This document shows, one piece after another, positions 1-9,977 of a stretch of DNA of 64,000 nt; positions within the stretch are counted from its first letter, which is position 1, and every line of letters starts with the position of its first letter. The notes under the pieces are model-generated. The model had not been told where the DNA came from. It did not search any database and was given only the letters and a program-made list of their open reading frames with translations. A program made the translations under genes and the position numbers. Origin of the DNA: Planctomycetaceae bacterium (GTDB taxonomy: Bacteria > Planctomycetota > Planctomycetia > Planctomycetales > Planctomycetaceae); contig JANQRQ010000055.1 in the NCBI GenBank assembly GCA_028284485.1, forward strand, positions 31,479 to 95,478, given 5' to 3'.

Positions 1-403
1 TTTTCACGCGCCGCAGTGCCGGAAGCAGATCGTAGCTTCTGCCGAGCACCAATGCGGTCACGATCCCTAAGACAACTGAAAACGAAACGAGCACATCCGC
101 CAAGTTCGCAAGCATCGGGCCGATCTCGATCCCCTGCCCTGAAAAGAAATAGCCGGAGAAGGAGGTGAGTAGCGCAACGGCCCAATGAATCGGATTCATG
201 CTGACGACAGAGGGTCTCTCTCGAATCAAGAACAGCAGCGAGATGGTGGCGTTGTAAACGAACCACAGCACTCGCGAGAGTTCGAGATTATCCAGAAGCG
301 TCCGATAGCGATAGGCGGTGAGCGATCCCCAAAAGAGAAACAGCAACAGGCTGAAGAAGTGGCTTTTCAGAAACCACTCGAGTTTTGTGTTCTTGAATTG
401 CAT
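1..403 (-). CDS. Isoprenylcysteine-methyltransferase-like membrane protein (N-terminal part, cut by window edge)
   Basis: Reading the minus strand from ATG at 403-401 gives 134 residues without a stop to the window edge. They start MQFKNTKLEWFL and contain several hydrophobic segments (FSLLLFLFWGSL, LWFVYNATISLLFLI, VLVSFSVVLGIVTALVLG). The end, LGRSYDLLPALRRVK, resembles the segment just before the conserved TRG-Y-x-x-xRHPMY signature of the isoprenylcysteine carboxyl methyltransferase/phospholipid methyltransferase membrane family. That catalytic signature would lie outside the window, so the family call is an inference. The frame stays open upstream to a TGA, and a GTG further up could also start it. 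The next gene is also on the minus strand. Confidence 0.55.
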   Translation of the reverse strand, partial: MQFKNTKLEWFLKSHFFSLLLFLFWGSLTAYRYRTLLDNLELSRVLWFVYNATISLLFLIRERPSVVSMNPIHWAVALLTSFSGYFFSGQGIEIGPMLANLADVLVSFSVVLGIVTALVLGRSYDLLPALRRVK

Positions 404-614
404 GACGCTCGGCGCACTGTGTGCAATCAACGTAACAAAGAATGCCGCTCGAACACGCCCCACCCAACGTAACGCTCATGTAGGAGACGTGCAAAGCGAT
501 TAAGGGTGCCATGGTCCACGTCGAGTCAGCAGCGTGGCCATGCGTCGCTGCCAATCGATGAAGCTATCGAACGGTGGGTTTCGCTCGCCGGCACCGAATC
601 TGCACGGCTTCGAC

Positions 615-654
615 GAGCCAAATACGCCCACGAGAAGAGTCGTAAACCGCTCTA
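615..654 (-). repeat. TAGAGC element, subfamily 2, short copy
   Basis: On the minus strand this starts TAGAGCGGTTTA and runs into GGGCGTATTTGGCTCG. The same two blocks occur in the copies at 2429-2526 and 39661-39767. Its first three bases are the TAG stop codon of the sulfatase gene that ends here. Confidence 0.55.
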
Positions 655-2094
655 TCTTGACTTCGACGAATTTCGCGGAGCATCGACTTCATCGTGCGTG
701 GGGAGCCATTTCCTAAGTCGCTCTTTGACCGCAGCGTACTTGGGATCGTTCGCGAGATTCGTCCATTCATGGCGATCGTTTCGGTGATCGTATAGTTCCT
801 CCCCGCCGTTTTCATAGCGCGTGTAGCGCCAATGCTCGTCCCGGATGGAGTGATTCCTAAAGCTGACCGTGGTGATCGCCGGTGTCGTACGCGGTGCAGT
901 CGGATCGGTCAGTAGAGGCAGCAAGCTCGCCCCTTCCAGCTCCAGGTTGGGCGGCAGGCCGCACAAATCAATCAGGGTGGGATAAAGATCGAGCAGACTT
1001 ACGGGCCGATAACAAACGCCACCGGCCTTGGTGATACCCGGAGCAACAATAATGAGCGGAACGCGTGTCGCTTCTTCCCACAATGTCTTTTTGTCGACGT
1101 GTTCCTTGGTTCCAAGATGGAATCCGTGATCGCTCCACAACACGATCAACGTATTCTCGGCATTGGGCCCCTGTTTCAGGGCATCCAAGACTCGACCAAC
1201 CTGGGCATCGACAAAAGAGACGGTCGCCAGGTACGCCTGTACGATATCGGGGAGAACTTCATTCTTAACGGCGATCGGGTAGTGATTGTTGTTACGCGCC
1301 CACCGAATCGCCTCTTGAGGGATGTCTTGTAGATCGTCCTCGCGAGTCGGCGGCAGCACGATCTGACTGCGCGGATGCATCGCAAAGTACTTTCGCGGCA
1401 CATACCAAGGTTCGTGTGGCTTAACGACGCCGAATGCCAAAAAGAACGGCTTGTCGTGACTTTGCCTGAGCTGTTCGGCGGCCCAAGTTGCCGTTTGACC
1501 ATCCATGGTCGCGTCGTCCGGGACATCGATCGGACCCCAGTCGTACTGGCCCCTTTGACCGACTTGGTCCGCCAGCTTGTTGAAGTCCTGTCCGGTTGCA
1601 ACAGCCTGATCGGGTTTGAACTTGGCCTTGCTGGGAAAGTGCACGTCCCAGGCTGCCGGATAAGAGCTGTGAAAGATCTTGCCTCCACGCAACGCTTTGT
1701 AGCCGTGATTGCGAAAATACTGGGGCAGGGTGACGACGTTTTGCAGCCGCGGTGCGCGCGTCCATCGCTGCGGATTATCGTAAACGCCAGAGGTCGATGG
1801 CCGAAGCCCTGTTAGAATGCTCGTGCGAGATGGGTTGCAATAAGCCGTTGTGCAATGAGCGTTGCTAAACAGAACGCCCTGGCCTGCCAAACGGTCAATG
1901 TGTGGTGTCTTGGCCTGAGGGTGTCCTCCCAGGCAACCGACCCAATCGTTCAGGTCATCAATGGAAATGAACAACACGTTGGGCCGATGGTCGGTCGCCT
2001 GTCCGACCTCCACTGCACGAACTTTCTCGGCGGCCAAGCAGAGGCCGGCATGGATACCGATGAGGAATGAGATCAACGTGACAATCTTCAACAT
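652..2094 (-). CDS. Secreted sulfatase, iduronate-2-sulfatase-like
   Basis: A 480-residue formylglycine-dependent sulfatase, probably hydrolysing sulfate esters of polysaccharides outside the cytoplasm. ATG 2094 was chosen because it begins a clean signal peptide (MLKIVTLISFLIGIHAG, cleavage near LAAE); the open frame extends 28 residues further without support. Metal-binding Asp46-Asp47 (ISIDDLND) and the modification motif CNPSR with Cys86 are present, and a DHGFHLG motif lies in the C-terminal half. The wording around SIDDLND and the TxYCNPSR site resembles iduronate-2-sulfatases. The stop codon TAG lies inside a dispersed repeat. Substrate unknown. Confidence 0.9.
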   Translation of the reverse strand: MLKIVTLISFLIGIHAGLCLAAEKVRAVEVGQATDHRPNVLFISIDDLNDWVGCLGGHPQAKTPHIDRLAGQGVLFSNAHCTTAYCNPSRTSILTGLRPSTSGVYDNPQRWTRAPRLQNVVTLPQYFRNHGYKALRGGKIFHSSYPAAWDVHFPSKAKFKPDQAVATGQDFNKLADQVGQRGQYDWGPIDVPDDATMDGQTATWAAEQLRQSHDKPFFLAFGVVKPHEPWYVPRKYFAMHPRSQIVLPPTREDDLQDIPQEAIRWARNNNHYPIAVKNEVLPDIVQAYLATVSFVDAQVGRVLDALKQGPNAENTLIVLWSDHGFHLGTKEHVDKKTLWEEATRVPLIIVAPGITKAGGVCYRPVSLLDLYPTLIDLCGLPPNLELEGASLLPLLTDPTAPRTTPAITTVSFRNHSIRDEHWRYTRYENGGEELYDHRNDRHEWTNLANDPKYAAVKERLRKWLPTHDEVDAPRNSSKSR

Positions 2095-2538
2095 TGTGTA
2101 TTGCTTGTTGTCGACGTCCATTGCGCAGGCCTTACCTGGAGACGTTCCACGTCGGATCCCAAATGTTCGGAGTATCACTTCGACGGAAAATACTCATACA
2201 TCGCGACTCACTCGTTGCAATACTCGGAAACTACCCATGCCTTTATTGTAAACTCAAAAGCGGAATTGAGGGACAGCTGAGGGAAGGCATTTCGAATCGG
2301 CAGCTCAACACTGCATTTTCCAAACCGCAATAGCGCAAAAAAACCAGAAACGCTGTTCGGGTGAGCGTTCATGGCATTACAGCAAATTGCTCTTTCCTAG
2401 GCCTGCGAAGTTCGGTGTTTCAGCGCATGGCGCTGACTCGTGGTCGCGACAATCGTATTTTGTTCTATGATTGCCAGCTCCCACGAGCCAGATACATATG
2501 CACAGGAGAACAACTAAATCGCTCTAATTCGATGTCTT
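2095..2538. other. Intergenic region upstream of sulfatase
   Basis: 444 bases between the sulfatase start and the end of the cytochrome gene. It holds the subfamily 2 TAGAGC element (2429-2526). I see no convincing gene, and no clear promoter for the sulfatase. Confidence 0.5.
2429..2526 (-). repeat. TAGAGC element, subfamily 2
   Basis: On the minus strand it starts TAGAGCGATTTAG and continues through GGCTCGTGGGAGC, ATCATAGAACAAAA and GTCGCGACCACGAGTCAGCG. The copy at 39661-39767 has the same order of blocks. It begins 13 bases after the TAA stop of the cytochrome gene. Confidence 0.7.
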
Positions 2539-5500
2539 TTAATTCTTCAAACTGATGAGATATTTCATCAGGTCATCGAATTCCTGGCGGTCCTTGAGTG
2601 ATCGCACCAATCCGTCGGGCATCATTGATTTCTCCGAGTCGATCACCTCATCGATCGAAGAATCGGGTATTGCGATCGGTTTCGGTTCAGCGATGTTTCG
2701 CAGAACGATTCCGTCATCATCTTGGGAGATGCGAATTCCGGTAATCACTTTTCCGTCAAGCGTCACCACGTTGACCTGAGCAAACTCCTTGTCGATCTTC
2801 TTGGACGGATACAAAACCGAGTTCACCCAATCTACGGGCTGCATCGGCTTCGTGACCCTTGTCAAATCCGGACCCAACTTCGGCGCGTTGCCTGGTGGAT
2901 CGTGGCAGGCAAAGCACGAGGCAGCCGAGGTGTAGAACAAACGCTTGCCACGTCGTAAATTCCCGTTCTCCCAGGCAATCTTGGCCAAATCCTCCGGTGA
3001 TTGCTCAAGCAAGTTCTTTTCCAAAGCCAAGTTGTTAATGACGACCGGCTCTGTCAAATCTTCGATCGACATCAGTTCTCTCTCGAGCGGATGAAGCTTC
3101 TCCAACTCTTCAGGTCTCCAGAACGTCGTTCGGCTGGAAGACTCCGCACGGACCATGGCAACCGTCTTCTCGTCGATCGGCGACGCCTGGTTACCCCACG
3201 TGTTGCGGACAAACGTCAACACGTCGGCCATATCTCGGTCGTTCAACAAATCACGGAAAGCCGTCATCGGTGGAATACCGCGTGCGGGGTCATAGATCTT
3301 TCCGCGAACCTGCATTTTTCCCCACATGCCGTGAAGCGCGAGTTTGATTAAGCGTTCTTCGCTGCCGGTCACCCAAGGAGAGCCGACCAACGGTGGGTAA
3401 ACCGTGCCGTTTCCTTGGCCGGTGGGGAGGTGACAAGTCGAACAATGCGATTCACGCTGAAATATCCCGCTTCCGCGTTTGTACGACTCGTGAAACTCGC
3501 GATCCAGATGACGGGGCGTCCGATATCGCACCACATGCAGTTCCGGGGAAGCCACGAAATCGGCAGCCAATTTCGTATCAAAAGTCGTCCAAAAGTGTTC
3601 GACAGTTTTTGCAGCCACCGCTGCGTGCGCGACTTCGGAATTCAACAGCTTGTCCAGCACATCACTGTTGGTGACGTTATGCTGTTGGTGCAACCACAGT
3701 GCTTCCAACAAATGGTGAGATTCCGTTTCATCGTTGGGATCGAAGTCTTTCGCCCAAGCCTGAACCGCAGCGATCACGGCATCAGAATCACGAGCACTCA
3801 ATTCAACGCGGGTTCGATGTCGCACACCATCGACAGGGTGCTTCAAGTTTTCCAGCAACTGTTCGATCGGCTGATCGTGAATTGCAACTGGTTCTTGCAG
3901 CGGTCGACCTTTGGCGGTCAATCGCAAGATCCGACCGTGTTTGTGGTCCCGACTGGGGTCGCGAATGTTGTGCTGCATGTGGCCGATAATCATGTTGTGC
4001 CAGTCGGCCACGTACAGTGCGCCATCTTCGCCAACGATCGCATCGCTGGGGCGGAAGTTGCGGTCTTCGCCGTTTAGCAATTCTTGGTGCGGCGTGCCCC
4101 AAACGTGTCCGTACTCGCGTTTGCCGCCGTCACCTCGGTTCAAGTCGTACTGTTTGACTCCCAAGAACCCGATCACGTTCAAGATCAAGAAGTCTTGCTG
4201 CATGTCCTCGGGAAAGTGCGCCGACGACAAGATTTCGTTTGCCGGCACCGGGCGAAACTCTGTCGCCAGTAGGGAATGCATTTGGAACCCGTTCTTGTGT
4301 GGTCGAACCTGGTACGACTTTCCGCCGGTCCCATCGTTGGCGTACAAATAACCCCAGCGATCAAAGCTGGTGCCGTGCGGGTTCGGGCTGTTGGCAGCGA
4401 CCGGTGTGATCGCAAACGTCCGTGGATCGAATCGGTACATTCCCGATCCGCCTATGTTCAAGTTCTGTTTCCACGGCGTTTCGTGGTTGTGAACCAGGAA
4501 AATACCACTCTGCCAGTAGATTCCCCCATCGGGACCATAGATCAGGTTATTCGCGGCGTGGTGAGTGTCCGACGTTCCCAAGCCTTGCAGGATTGGGTAT
4601 CGCACGTCGGCTACGTCATCACCATCGGTATCCTTTAAGAACAACAAATCGGGACCGGAAGTGACCAAGACGCCTCCGCCCCAAAACTCAAAACCCAAGG
4701 GGTTGTGAACGTGCGCGAAAATCTTGCGCTCGTCAGCAACGCCGTCGCGATTCGTGTCCTCAAAGATCATCAAGCTGTCTTTCAGATCATCGCCGGGTTG
4801 CCATTTCGGATACGAATTCCAACTGGCCGTCCAAAGTCGTCCTTTCGCATCCACTTGCAGTTGCACGGGATTGGCAAGATCGGGGAACATGTCTTCGGAT
4901 GCAAAAATGTTTAGCTCAAAGCCATCCGGCACTTTGATTTGTTCTAAGCTCTCTTCGGGGCTCAGGTAGTTCGTGCTGCCTTCTTTTTCCTTACTTGAAC
5001 TCCGACTTCCGCCGCCGACATTGGTTTTCACAACGAGCGGCGCGGGCACGTTCGTGTCGTCCGGTTTGATCGATTTCCCACTCGCAGCGGCCCAAATGAC
5101 CGGGTCGCGGTTGGCGGTCATCAGGTCCAGCATCTTCAGTTCGTGAACCAATACGTCGGCGTTAGTTTGACCGTCGACAAAGCTGAGCGTTGAACGAGAA
5201 CCCCAAATGTCGTTTCCGTCGGTCGCGCGGTATCGATTGTGCCAATGCCAGTTCTTGTCTTGGACCGCGTTGTAAATTAACGAAAGTGAATCGCCCGCGA
5301 CTGCGGAACTGCCGACCAATTGTTGCGCGATGACGTCGGCCAGTTTGCGGTACCCATTGGCGTTCAGGTGAATCCCGTTCAGCGTCAACGGTTCTTCCGA
5401 CATGTCGTACAGATTCAATGTCGGCGTGAACAAATCGACGAACGTCGCGCCCGCTGCGTCGGCGGCGTTCTTCGTCGCTTGTGTGAATGCATTCAGGTTC

Positions 5501-6048
5501 GCGTTCAGCTCATTCCCGTCGGGAAGGTGCCGGTTGCCGGTGTACTCGTAAGCGATCGGGCTGAACAAAACAAATCGAGCATCAACGCCTTTCTGTTTGC
5601 GCAGCGCCCTGTAGTTTTCAACGAGCTTGACCAATTCCCCTTCGTACGCAGAGGCTCCCTCAGGGCCGGCGTGTGATTCGTTGTAGCCGAACATAATCCA
5701 CACGACGCTGGGCGCGACATGCTGCAAATACTCGGTGTCGTTGGTGAAGCCTTTGTTTCGAGGGCGCTGATTGACAATGTCGCCCGAGAAACTCATGTTG
5801 CGAAAGCTTACGTTTTTGCCCTTCAAGGTCGCCTGCAAAACTGATTCGACCCAGGGATCATGCTGCATTCGGTCGGCTAAGCCGTTGCCGAAAATCGCGA
5901 CGACGTCGTCTTGCTTGAATTCGAAGGGCACATCGGCCTTCGCTTCCGAGACGGTCAAGAATGAAAGAATCGTCACCAACGTCCAAACTGCAGACGCCAA
6001 GCGCCTGTGAAGATTCGAGTGAAGAAACTCAAAAACCTGAATTCGCAT
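2539..6048 (-). CDS. PVC-type cytochrome: SGNH hydrolase domain, membrane-bound-dehydrogenase-type propeller, two heme c motifs
   Basis: A 1169-residue exported multidomain protein. ATG 6048 is preceded by GAGG at 8-11 bases and followed by a signal peptide (about 1-38, hydrophobic [12 protein letters not shown]). Residues about 40-245 form an SGNH/GDSL-like hydrolase domain (FGNGLAD in block I, FGYNESH, and [11 protein letters not shown] near its end). Residues about 365-720 match the PVC/membrane-bound dehydrogenase propeller ([13 protein letters not shown] start, Asp-rich [11 protein letters not shown]). The C-terminal part has heme motifs CSTCH (Cys869) and CFACH (Cys1045), typical of planctomycete cytochromes. 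Probably periplasmic oxidation of a carbohydrate or alcohol; substrate unknown. The block I serine of GDSL enzymes is replaced (GNG), as I recall from similar proteins. Confidence 0.9.
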   Translation of the reverse strand: MRIQVFEFLHSNLHRRLASAVWTLVTILSFLTVSEAKADVPFEFKQDDVVAIFGNGLADRMQHDPWVESVLQATLKGKNVSFRNMSFSGDIVNQRPRNKGFTNDTEYLQHVAPSVVWIMFGYNESHAGPEGASAYEGELVKLVENYRALRKQKGVDARFVLFSPIAYEYTGNRHLPDGNELNANLNAFTQATKNAADAAGATFVDLFTPTLNLYDMSEEPLTLNGIHLNANGYRKLADVIAQQLVGSSAVAGDSLSLIYNAVQDKNWHWHNRYRATDGNDIWGSRSTLSFVDGQTNADVLVHELKMLDLMTANRDPVIWAAASGKSIKPDDTNVPAPLVVKTNVGGGSRSSSKEKEGSTNYLSPEESLEQIKVPDGFELNIFASEDMFPDLANPVQLQVDAKGRLWTASWNSYPKWQPGDDLKDSLMIFEDTNRDGVADERKIFAHVHNPLGFEFWGGGVLVTSGPDLLFLKDTDGDDVADVRYPILQGLGTSDTHHAANNLIYGPDGGIYWQSGIFLVHNHETPWKQNLNIGGSGMYRFDPRTFAITPVAANSPNPHGTSFDRWGYLYANDGTGGKSYQVRPHKNGFQMHSLLATEFRPVPANEILSSAHFPEDMQQDFLILNVIGFLGVKQYDLNRGDGGKREYGHVWGTPHQELLNGEDRNFRPSDAIVGEDGALYVADWHNMIIGHMQHNIRDPSRDHKHGRILRLTAKGRPLQEPVAIHDQPIEQLLENLKHPVDGVRHRTRVELSARDSDAVIAAVQAWAKDFDPNDETESHHLLEALWLHQQHNVTNSDVLDKLLNSEVAHAAVAAKTVEHFWTTFDTKLAADFVASPELHVVRYRTPRHLDREFHESYKRGSGIFQRESHCSTCHLPTGQGNGTVYPPLVGSPWVTGSEERLIKLALHGMWGKMQVRGKIYDPARGIPPMTAFRDLLNDRDMADVLTFVRNTWGNQASPIDEKTVAMVRAESSSRTTFWRPEELEKLHPLERELMSIEDLTEPVVINNLALEKNLLEQSPEDLAKIAWENGNLRRGKRLFYTSAASCFACHDPPGNAPKLGPDLTRVTKPMQPVDWVNSVLYPSKKIDKEFAQVNVVTLDGKVITGIRISQDDDGIVLRNIAEPKPIAIPDSSIDEVIDSEKSMMPDGLVRSLKDRQEFDDLMKYLISLKN

Positions 6049-6165
6049 TTGGTACCTCAAAGAAGGTGGGGTCGCGTGAGTGAGCTACTATAAGAGTCGC
6101 TCTCTAATGGCATGCTAACGTTAAATATAACGTGCTAGATCGACTCTTGTCTTGTCTGAAAAGGA

Positions 6166-6453
6166 TCAGGATGTCTCCTTCGCACAATTGCCGAAAACGG
6201 CGTTGGCCTGCTTGAAAAAGAGGTCAGGCCAGCAGCCTTCCGCGGGAACGATCTCTCCGGAGTGGAAATAGGAAACGTCAAAGTCGGCAATGAGCAGTCT
6301 CGATAGTCGAATTTCCGGTACATCAGAGGTCGCCTTAGCCGAGGTTATCGAAAAAGTCAAAACACCATTCGACGGCTGCTCTACTGCGAAGCTGGCACAA
6401 TTCGTCAGCAGAAGTAAGCTCAGAAATAGAAAGAGTGAACTCAGTCTCATCAT
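6166..6453 (-). CDS. Small predicted lipoprotein, unknown function
   Basis: A 95-residue protein starting MMRLSSLFLFLSLLLLTNC, a classic lipoprotein signal with LTNC as lipobox and Cys19 as lipidation site. The mature part is 77 residues, without a domain I recognise. ATG 6453 was chosen because it directly precedes the signal peptide. An in-frame ATG at 6510, seven bases after the DUF1080 stop codon, would add 19 residues before the signal, so coupled translation from there is possible. It is the last gene of the sulfatase-DUF1080 operon, which suggests an envelope role in the same process. Confidence 0.6.
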   Translation of the reverse strand: MMRLSSLFLFLSLLLLTNCASFAVEQPSNGVLTFSITSAKATSDVPEIRLSRLLIADFDVSYFHSGEIVPAEGCWPDLFFKQANAVFGNCAKETS

Positions 6454-6516
6454 TCCAATTTGAATGCGGGCTCCGATTCCTGACAAGTGCAGCAGGCCTG
6501 TCATTGTCATCGGTGT

Positions 6517-7371
6517 CTACTTCTTTTGACGGCGTTCTAACGGTTTCTCAACCAGCCAGATATTTCTGAACTTCACTCGCGAGCCATGCTCCTGCAAGAC
6601 GATGGGTGAAAGCCGTTCTTCGGGGTAGGCGGCATACTTGTTTCTCCGTAACGACAGTTTGAAGTTGTCGTGGATCAACTCGCCATTAAGCCACACCGTG
6701 ACGCGAGCGGCGTCCCTCTCGTTGGCATAGCCGGCCGCGTTGATGCGTGCCGCTTGGTACTCCAAATCGACCGTTTGCCAGACGCCCGGCCCGAGTCCTG
6801 CATTCACATCGGGTACGCGGATTTGATAAATCGCTCCGCAGTCGGTCAGCCTAAGGCGTTCCCTTCGCGTGCTATTGAGAATTTGTAATTCGTACAGCGG
6901 CCCGAAGAAAACCCCACTATTGCCATCGCCTTCCTTGGGCAACTGGAATTCTAAATGCATGCGATAGTCGCCAAATCTTTCCTTGGTACAAAGAAACTGT
7001 TTGCGACGCTTGCCCCGGAATTCAAAAGCGATCTCCATTGCCTCGCCATCGACAAGCTTCCACTGAATCTCCTTTTGGTCGTCCTTCGGATTAATCGCCT
7101 GAAACGAGAACGGCATCCAGGCATCAAAGTTCGTGCCATCGAACAATACCACCGCTCTATCCGGCGGAGCGAGCCCGAGCGTCGACGTCGAGTCCGATGC
7201 TTCCTGCGCCGTTGCACGAGCCGGATCGACAAAGAACAATGCGTTCACCAAGCCAACGAAAACAAGAAACGAACACGCTGTATAGCTCGAATGAGCACCG
7301 ACGGTATGGCGTCTATTGGAATCGGGCATTCTCGGCAGCTCCAGGCAAGCGGACGTATTGGTGCTTCGCAT
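6517..7371 (-). CDS. DUF1080 (3-keto-disaccharide hydrolase family) secreted protein
   Basis: A 284-residue protein. ATG 7371 is one base after the stop of the upstream sulfatase and has GGAG seven bases upstream, which argues for translational coupling. The N-terminus carries a long n-region and a hydrophobic export segment (about residues 31-50). The rest is the DUF1080 jelly-roll domain: LFDGTNFDAW opening strand, DYRMHLEFQLP and GNSGVFF motifs, a GVWQTVDLEYQ segment, and a closing KFRNIWLVE strand. Some family members hydrolyse 3-keto-glycosides; others are uncharacterised carbohydrate-binding-like proteins. Linkage to a sulfatase suggests glycan processing in the periplasm. Confidence 0.9.
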   Translation of the reverse strand: MRSTNTSACLELPRMPDSNRRHTVGAHSSYTACSFLVFVGLVNALFFVDPARATAQEASDSTSTLGLAPPDRAVVLFDGTNFDAWMPFSFQAINPKDDQKEIQWKLVDGEAMEIAFEFRGKRRKQFLCTKERFGDYRMHLEFQLPKEGDGNSGVFFGPLYELQILNSTRRERLRLTDCGAIYQIRVPDVNAGLGPGVWQTVDLEYQAARINAAGYANERDAARVTVWLNGELIHDNFKLSLRRNKYAAYPEERLSPIVLQEHGSRVKFRNIWLVEKPLERRQKK

Positions 7372-7372
7372 C

Positions 7373-8776
7373 TCAGTTCTCCGATATTCTCGGCGCGTTC
7401 AACCATTCCACGAGCTGCGCAGTCAACGACGCGACCAAATCAGGATGGTCTTCGATGGTATTTCGCCGTTCGTTCGGGTCGGTTTCCACGTTGAACAATT
7501 CGACTGGCTTTCCGCCGAGAGCGAGCAACTTCCAGTTCCCGCGCATCGCGACCTCGGTCGCAAATGGCTTGGGTTTCGGATAGTGACGTTGAAGATTTTT
7601 ATACAAGTCGAGCTGCCAAAACACGGTCCCCCTTGCGTCGGCGATTGGCGGGCGGTCGCCCTTCATGTGAGGCAACAAGCTCAATCCATCGAGCGACAGT
7701 TCGCTCGGCAGTTCGACGCCGGCCGCTTCGCAGAATGTGGGCAGCAGATCATTCGTATGGCCGAACGCATCGGAAGTTTGACCGGCCGGAATCGCCGCCG
7801 GCCATCGCACAACCATCGGTACGCGAAGTCCACCGTCATGTAGGTCCGTCTTGCCACCTTTGAGTTCGCCGATGAAGCCTTCGAAAGCTGCTCCATTGTC
7901 ACTCGTGAAGAGGACGAGTGTGTTATCCCCAATTTCCAGTTCGTCGAGTTTGCCCAAGATCTGGCCGACCTTGGCGTCCATGTGTTCGACCATCGAACGG
8001 AAACAATGCTGATCCTCGCTAATGTCGTCTGTCATGGTATTCGACCAATGTGGCTCTGGCGCCGGCTCGTACGGTTTATGCGGAACGAGCCACCACAAGT
8101 TGATAAAAAAGGGCCGCTCGCCGGCAGAGAGTTCTTCGATCAGCTCGATCGCAAAGTCACCGTTTGCATCGGTTAAATGTTTCGAATAGTACGGGTCATC
8201 CTCGCCGACCTGTCGGTCGTTGCGGAGGAGCACCGTTCCCCCTTGTCGAAAGAGGGTTCGATCTCGACCCATGCGGCCGCGAACGGGCTGCTGCTCAATC
8301 TGCGTCTGGTAGAAATCGAATCCGTGTTGACGCGGGCCGGGCTGATCGTCCAACCGCCGACCCTGCGTGTCCACATGCAAGCCACCCAAATGCCACTTGC
8401 CCACATGCGCGGTGTTGTAGCCGGCGTTCTGAAGTAGCTCGGCAACGGTCGTCGCGGATTCGGGCAACCATCGATCCACATCGTTGAAATGCTTCGTGAT
8501 ACCGAATCGCAGGGGATATCGGCCGGTCAACACCGAAGCGCGCGTCGGAGAGCAGACGGCGGATGCGGCGTAAAATCGAGTGAACTGCATCCCTTCGCGC
8601 GCGAGACGATCGAGGTAAGGCGTCTTGACGGCGGGGCTACCGAAACAAGACAGATCTCCGTAACCCAGATCGTCTGCCAACAGCAAAATGATGTTGGGCT
8701 TCTCACTCGCGTGTGCCTGACCCGTCATGGCAAGCAGTACGGACAATACGAAAAAGCACGTTAACGCTGTGCGCAT
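7373..8776 (-). CDS. Secreted arylsulfatase A-like sulfatase
   Basis: A 467-residue sulfatase, first gene of a three-gene operon with the DUF1080 protein and a lipoprotein. ATG 8776 has AGGGA nine bases upstream and starts a signal peptide (MRTALTCFFVLSVLLAMTGQAHAS); a longer open frame upstream lacks support. The metal-binding pair Asp35-Asp36 (LADDLGYGD), the formylglycine motif CSPTR with Cys75, GKWHLG and TSDNGA are all present and in the expected order. It should cleave a sulfate ester outside the cytoplasm. The substrate cannot be read from the sequence, but the motif set is that of arylsulfatase A/N-acetylgalactosamine sulfatase types. Confidence 0.92.
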   Translation of the reverse strand: MRTALTCFFVLSVLLAMTGQAHASEKPNIILLLADDLGYGDLSCFGSPAVKTPYLDRLAREGMQFTRFYAASAVCSPTRASVLTGRYPLRFGITKHFNDVDRWLPESATTVAELLQNAGYNTAHVGKWHLGGLHVDTQGRRLDDQPGPRQHGFDFYQTQIEQQPVRGRMGRDRTLFRQGGTVLLRNDRQVGEDDPYYSKHLTDANGDFAIELIEELSAGERPFFINLWWLVPHKPYEPAPEPHWSNTMTDDISEDQHCFRSMVEHMDAKVGQILGKLDELEIGDNTLVLFTSDNGAAFEGFIGELKGGKTDLHDGGLRVPMVVRWPAAIPAGQTSDAFGHTNDLLPTFCEAAGVELPSELSLDGLSLLPHMKGDRPPIADARGTVFWQLDLYKNLQRHYPKPKPFATEVAMRGNWKLLALGGKPVELFNVETDPNERRNTIEDHPDLVASLTAQLVEWLNAPRISEN

Positions 8777-9110
8777 ACGAACGATTCCCTCTTGATGACC
8801 TTGCTGACGGGACGACGCCCCGCACATCTCCAATCTACCAGGACGCCTGTAGTGAGAGGAAGCAATGAGGTGAACCGGTGGGCCGTTTTCAATAACGAAG
8901 GATGTCCGTCGGCTCGTGTTTGCCTGCGCCGCTTGATCGTCTTCCGTTTGACGAGGATTTGGCCGTCCGTGAAGCTGTCTCAAAATATTGCGACTTGGTG
9001 CGCTTCATCGCAGTGAGAGAGTCGACCGAAATGACCAAAGGGGACATCGACTCGACCAACAAAAAAACCTGCAATACCAGTCCGAAACAGGCATTACAGG
9101 TGATTGGAGC
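8777..9110. other. Intergenic region upstream of sulfatase operon
   Basis: 334 bases between the sulfatase start and the tRNA-Ser gene. Open frames here are extensions or shadows without ribosome-binding sites. The operon promoter should lie here, but I cannot point to a convincing one. Confidence 0.4.
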
Positions 9111-9199
9111 GGAGAGAACGGGATTCGAACCCGTGGAGCCGGTAATACCGACTCACCGGATTAGCAATCCGGCGCTTTCGACCACTCAGCCATCTCTCC
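9111..9199 (-). tRNA. tRNA-Ser(GCT)
   Basis: On the minus strand the sequence begins GGAGAGATGGCTGAGTGG and ends GTTCTCTCC, giving a seven-pair acceptor stem. The anticodon arm CCGGA-TTGCTAA-TCCGG has anticodon GCT (serine, AGC/AGU codons). A long variable arm (GTCGGTATTACCGGC) and the T arm GGGTTCGAATCCC confirm a class II tRNA. Total 89 bases; CCA is not encoded. Confidence 0.97.
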
Positions 9200-9353
9200 G
9201 TATCGAGTTGTCCGTGGACAAAATACCCACAAGAGTATTTTGCGAATCGACGTCACAAAGGATTAATCGCCAACGATTTGCACCAATGTTACCTCTTGCA
9301 GGTTGCTAGACTCTAATGGCCGCAAGGATTTCGGTCAAGAGATTCGAATGCGG

Positions 9354-9570
9354 CCACAGACAGGAATTCTGGTGCTACGACAGACCAAAGGCGTCAAGCC
9401 ACAGACAGGAGTGTCTGTGCCACGACAATCCCAAGGCATCAGCCCGCAGATAGGAATGTCTGTGGCACCGCTAACCAAACGACTCGGGTCACAGGCAGGT
9501 TAGATTGAGTCATCCTTTATGTGCCAGAGTCGCGGACCGGAATCTCCGCACCCCCACAGACCAAAGGAAC
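9354..9570 (+). repeat. 45-bp tandem repeat array with internal hairpins
   Basis: Units start at 9354, 9399, 9444 and 9489, exactly 45 bases apart, and a degenerate further unit lies near 9530-9570. Each unit carries a CAGACAGGA(A/G)TGTCTG-type palindrome. The second is a perfect eight-pair stem, CACAGACA-GGAG-TGTCTGTG. The period keeps one frame open for 66 codons, but there is no sign of a gene. The rest of 9200-9977 shows nothing I recognise. Confidence 0.7.
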
Positions 9571-9977
9571 CGCCGGCCGCCCAATCATCGATGTCAGCCG
9601 ATCGAGTTTCGATTCGAAGGTAGAGGCCGCATCGAGGACGCGGAGCAAGAATGCACGAGCAATTCAAACGCGGAAAGTCACCCCGACTGGCGGCCCCGGA
9701 ACGGCGCTGCGCTTGGTCCGGCGTACGTCTCGGCAAAAGTGGACTCGGCGATCGAACGGGCCGACTTTGAAACAATCTGTATTTTCTTGAAACGGGAGGC
9801 ACCAAACTGGAGTATTCCCTTGGAACGCGTGCCGATGCCGACTAAATTGACGTCAGCTAGCTGCGAGCCTGGGCTTTTTGGCGACGTCGCGGCAGCCAAT
9901 CGGCCGGCAAATCGACGGATCGAATTGCCTCGGGCGGACCGACACAATCACATCTCAATAAAACTGGCGGGGGAAAA

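Noticed and set aside
3415..4077. 220-residue open frame opposite the cytochrome gene
   Set aside because: Antisense shadow; the sense frame carries conserved propeller motifs.
9354..9503. CRISPR array suggested by the 45-bp periodicity
   Set aside because: The whole unit repeats, without conserved short repeats alternating with unique spacers, and there are no cas genes.
9303..9503. 66-residue repetitive protein read through the 45-bp array
   Set aside because: The frame stays open only because the period is a multiple of three; there is no ribosome-binding site, and the repeat cores are palindromic.
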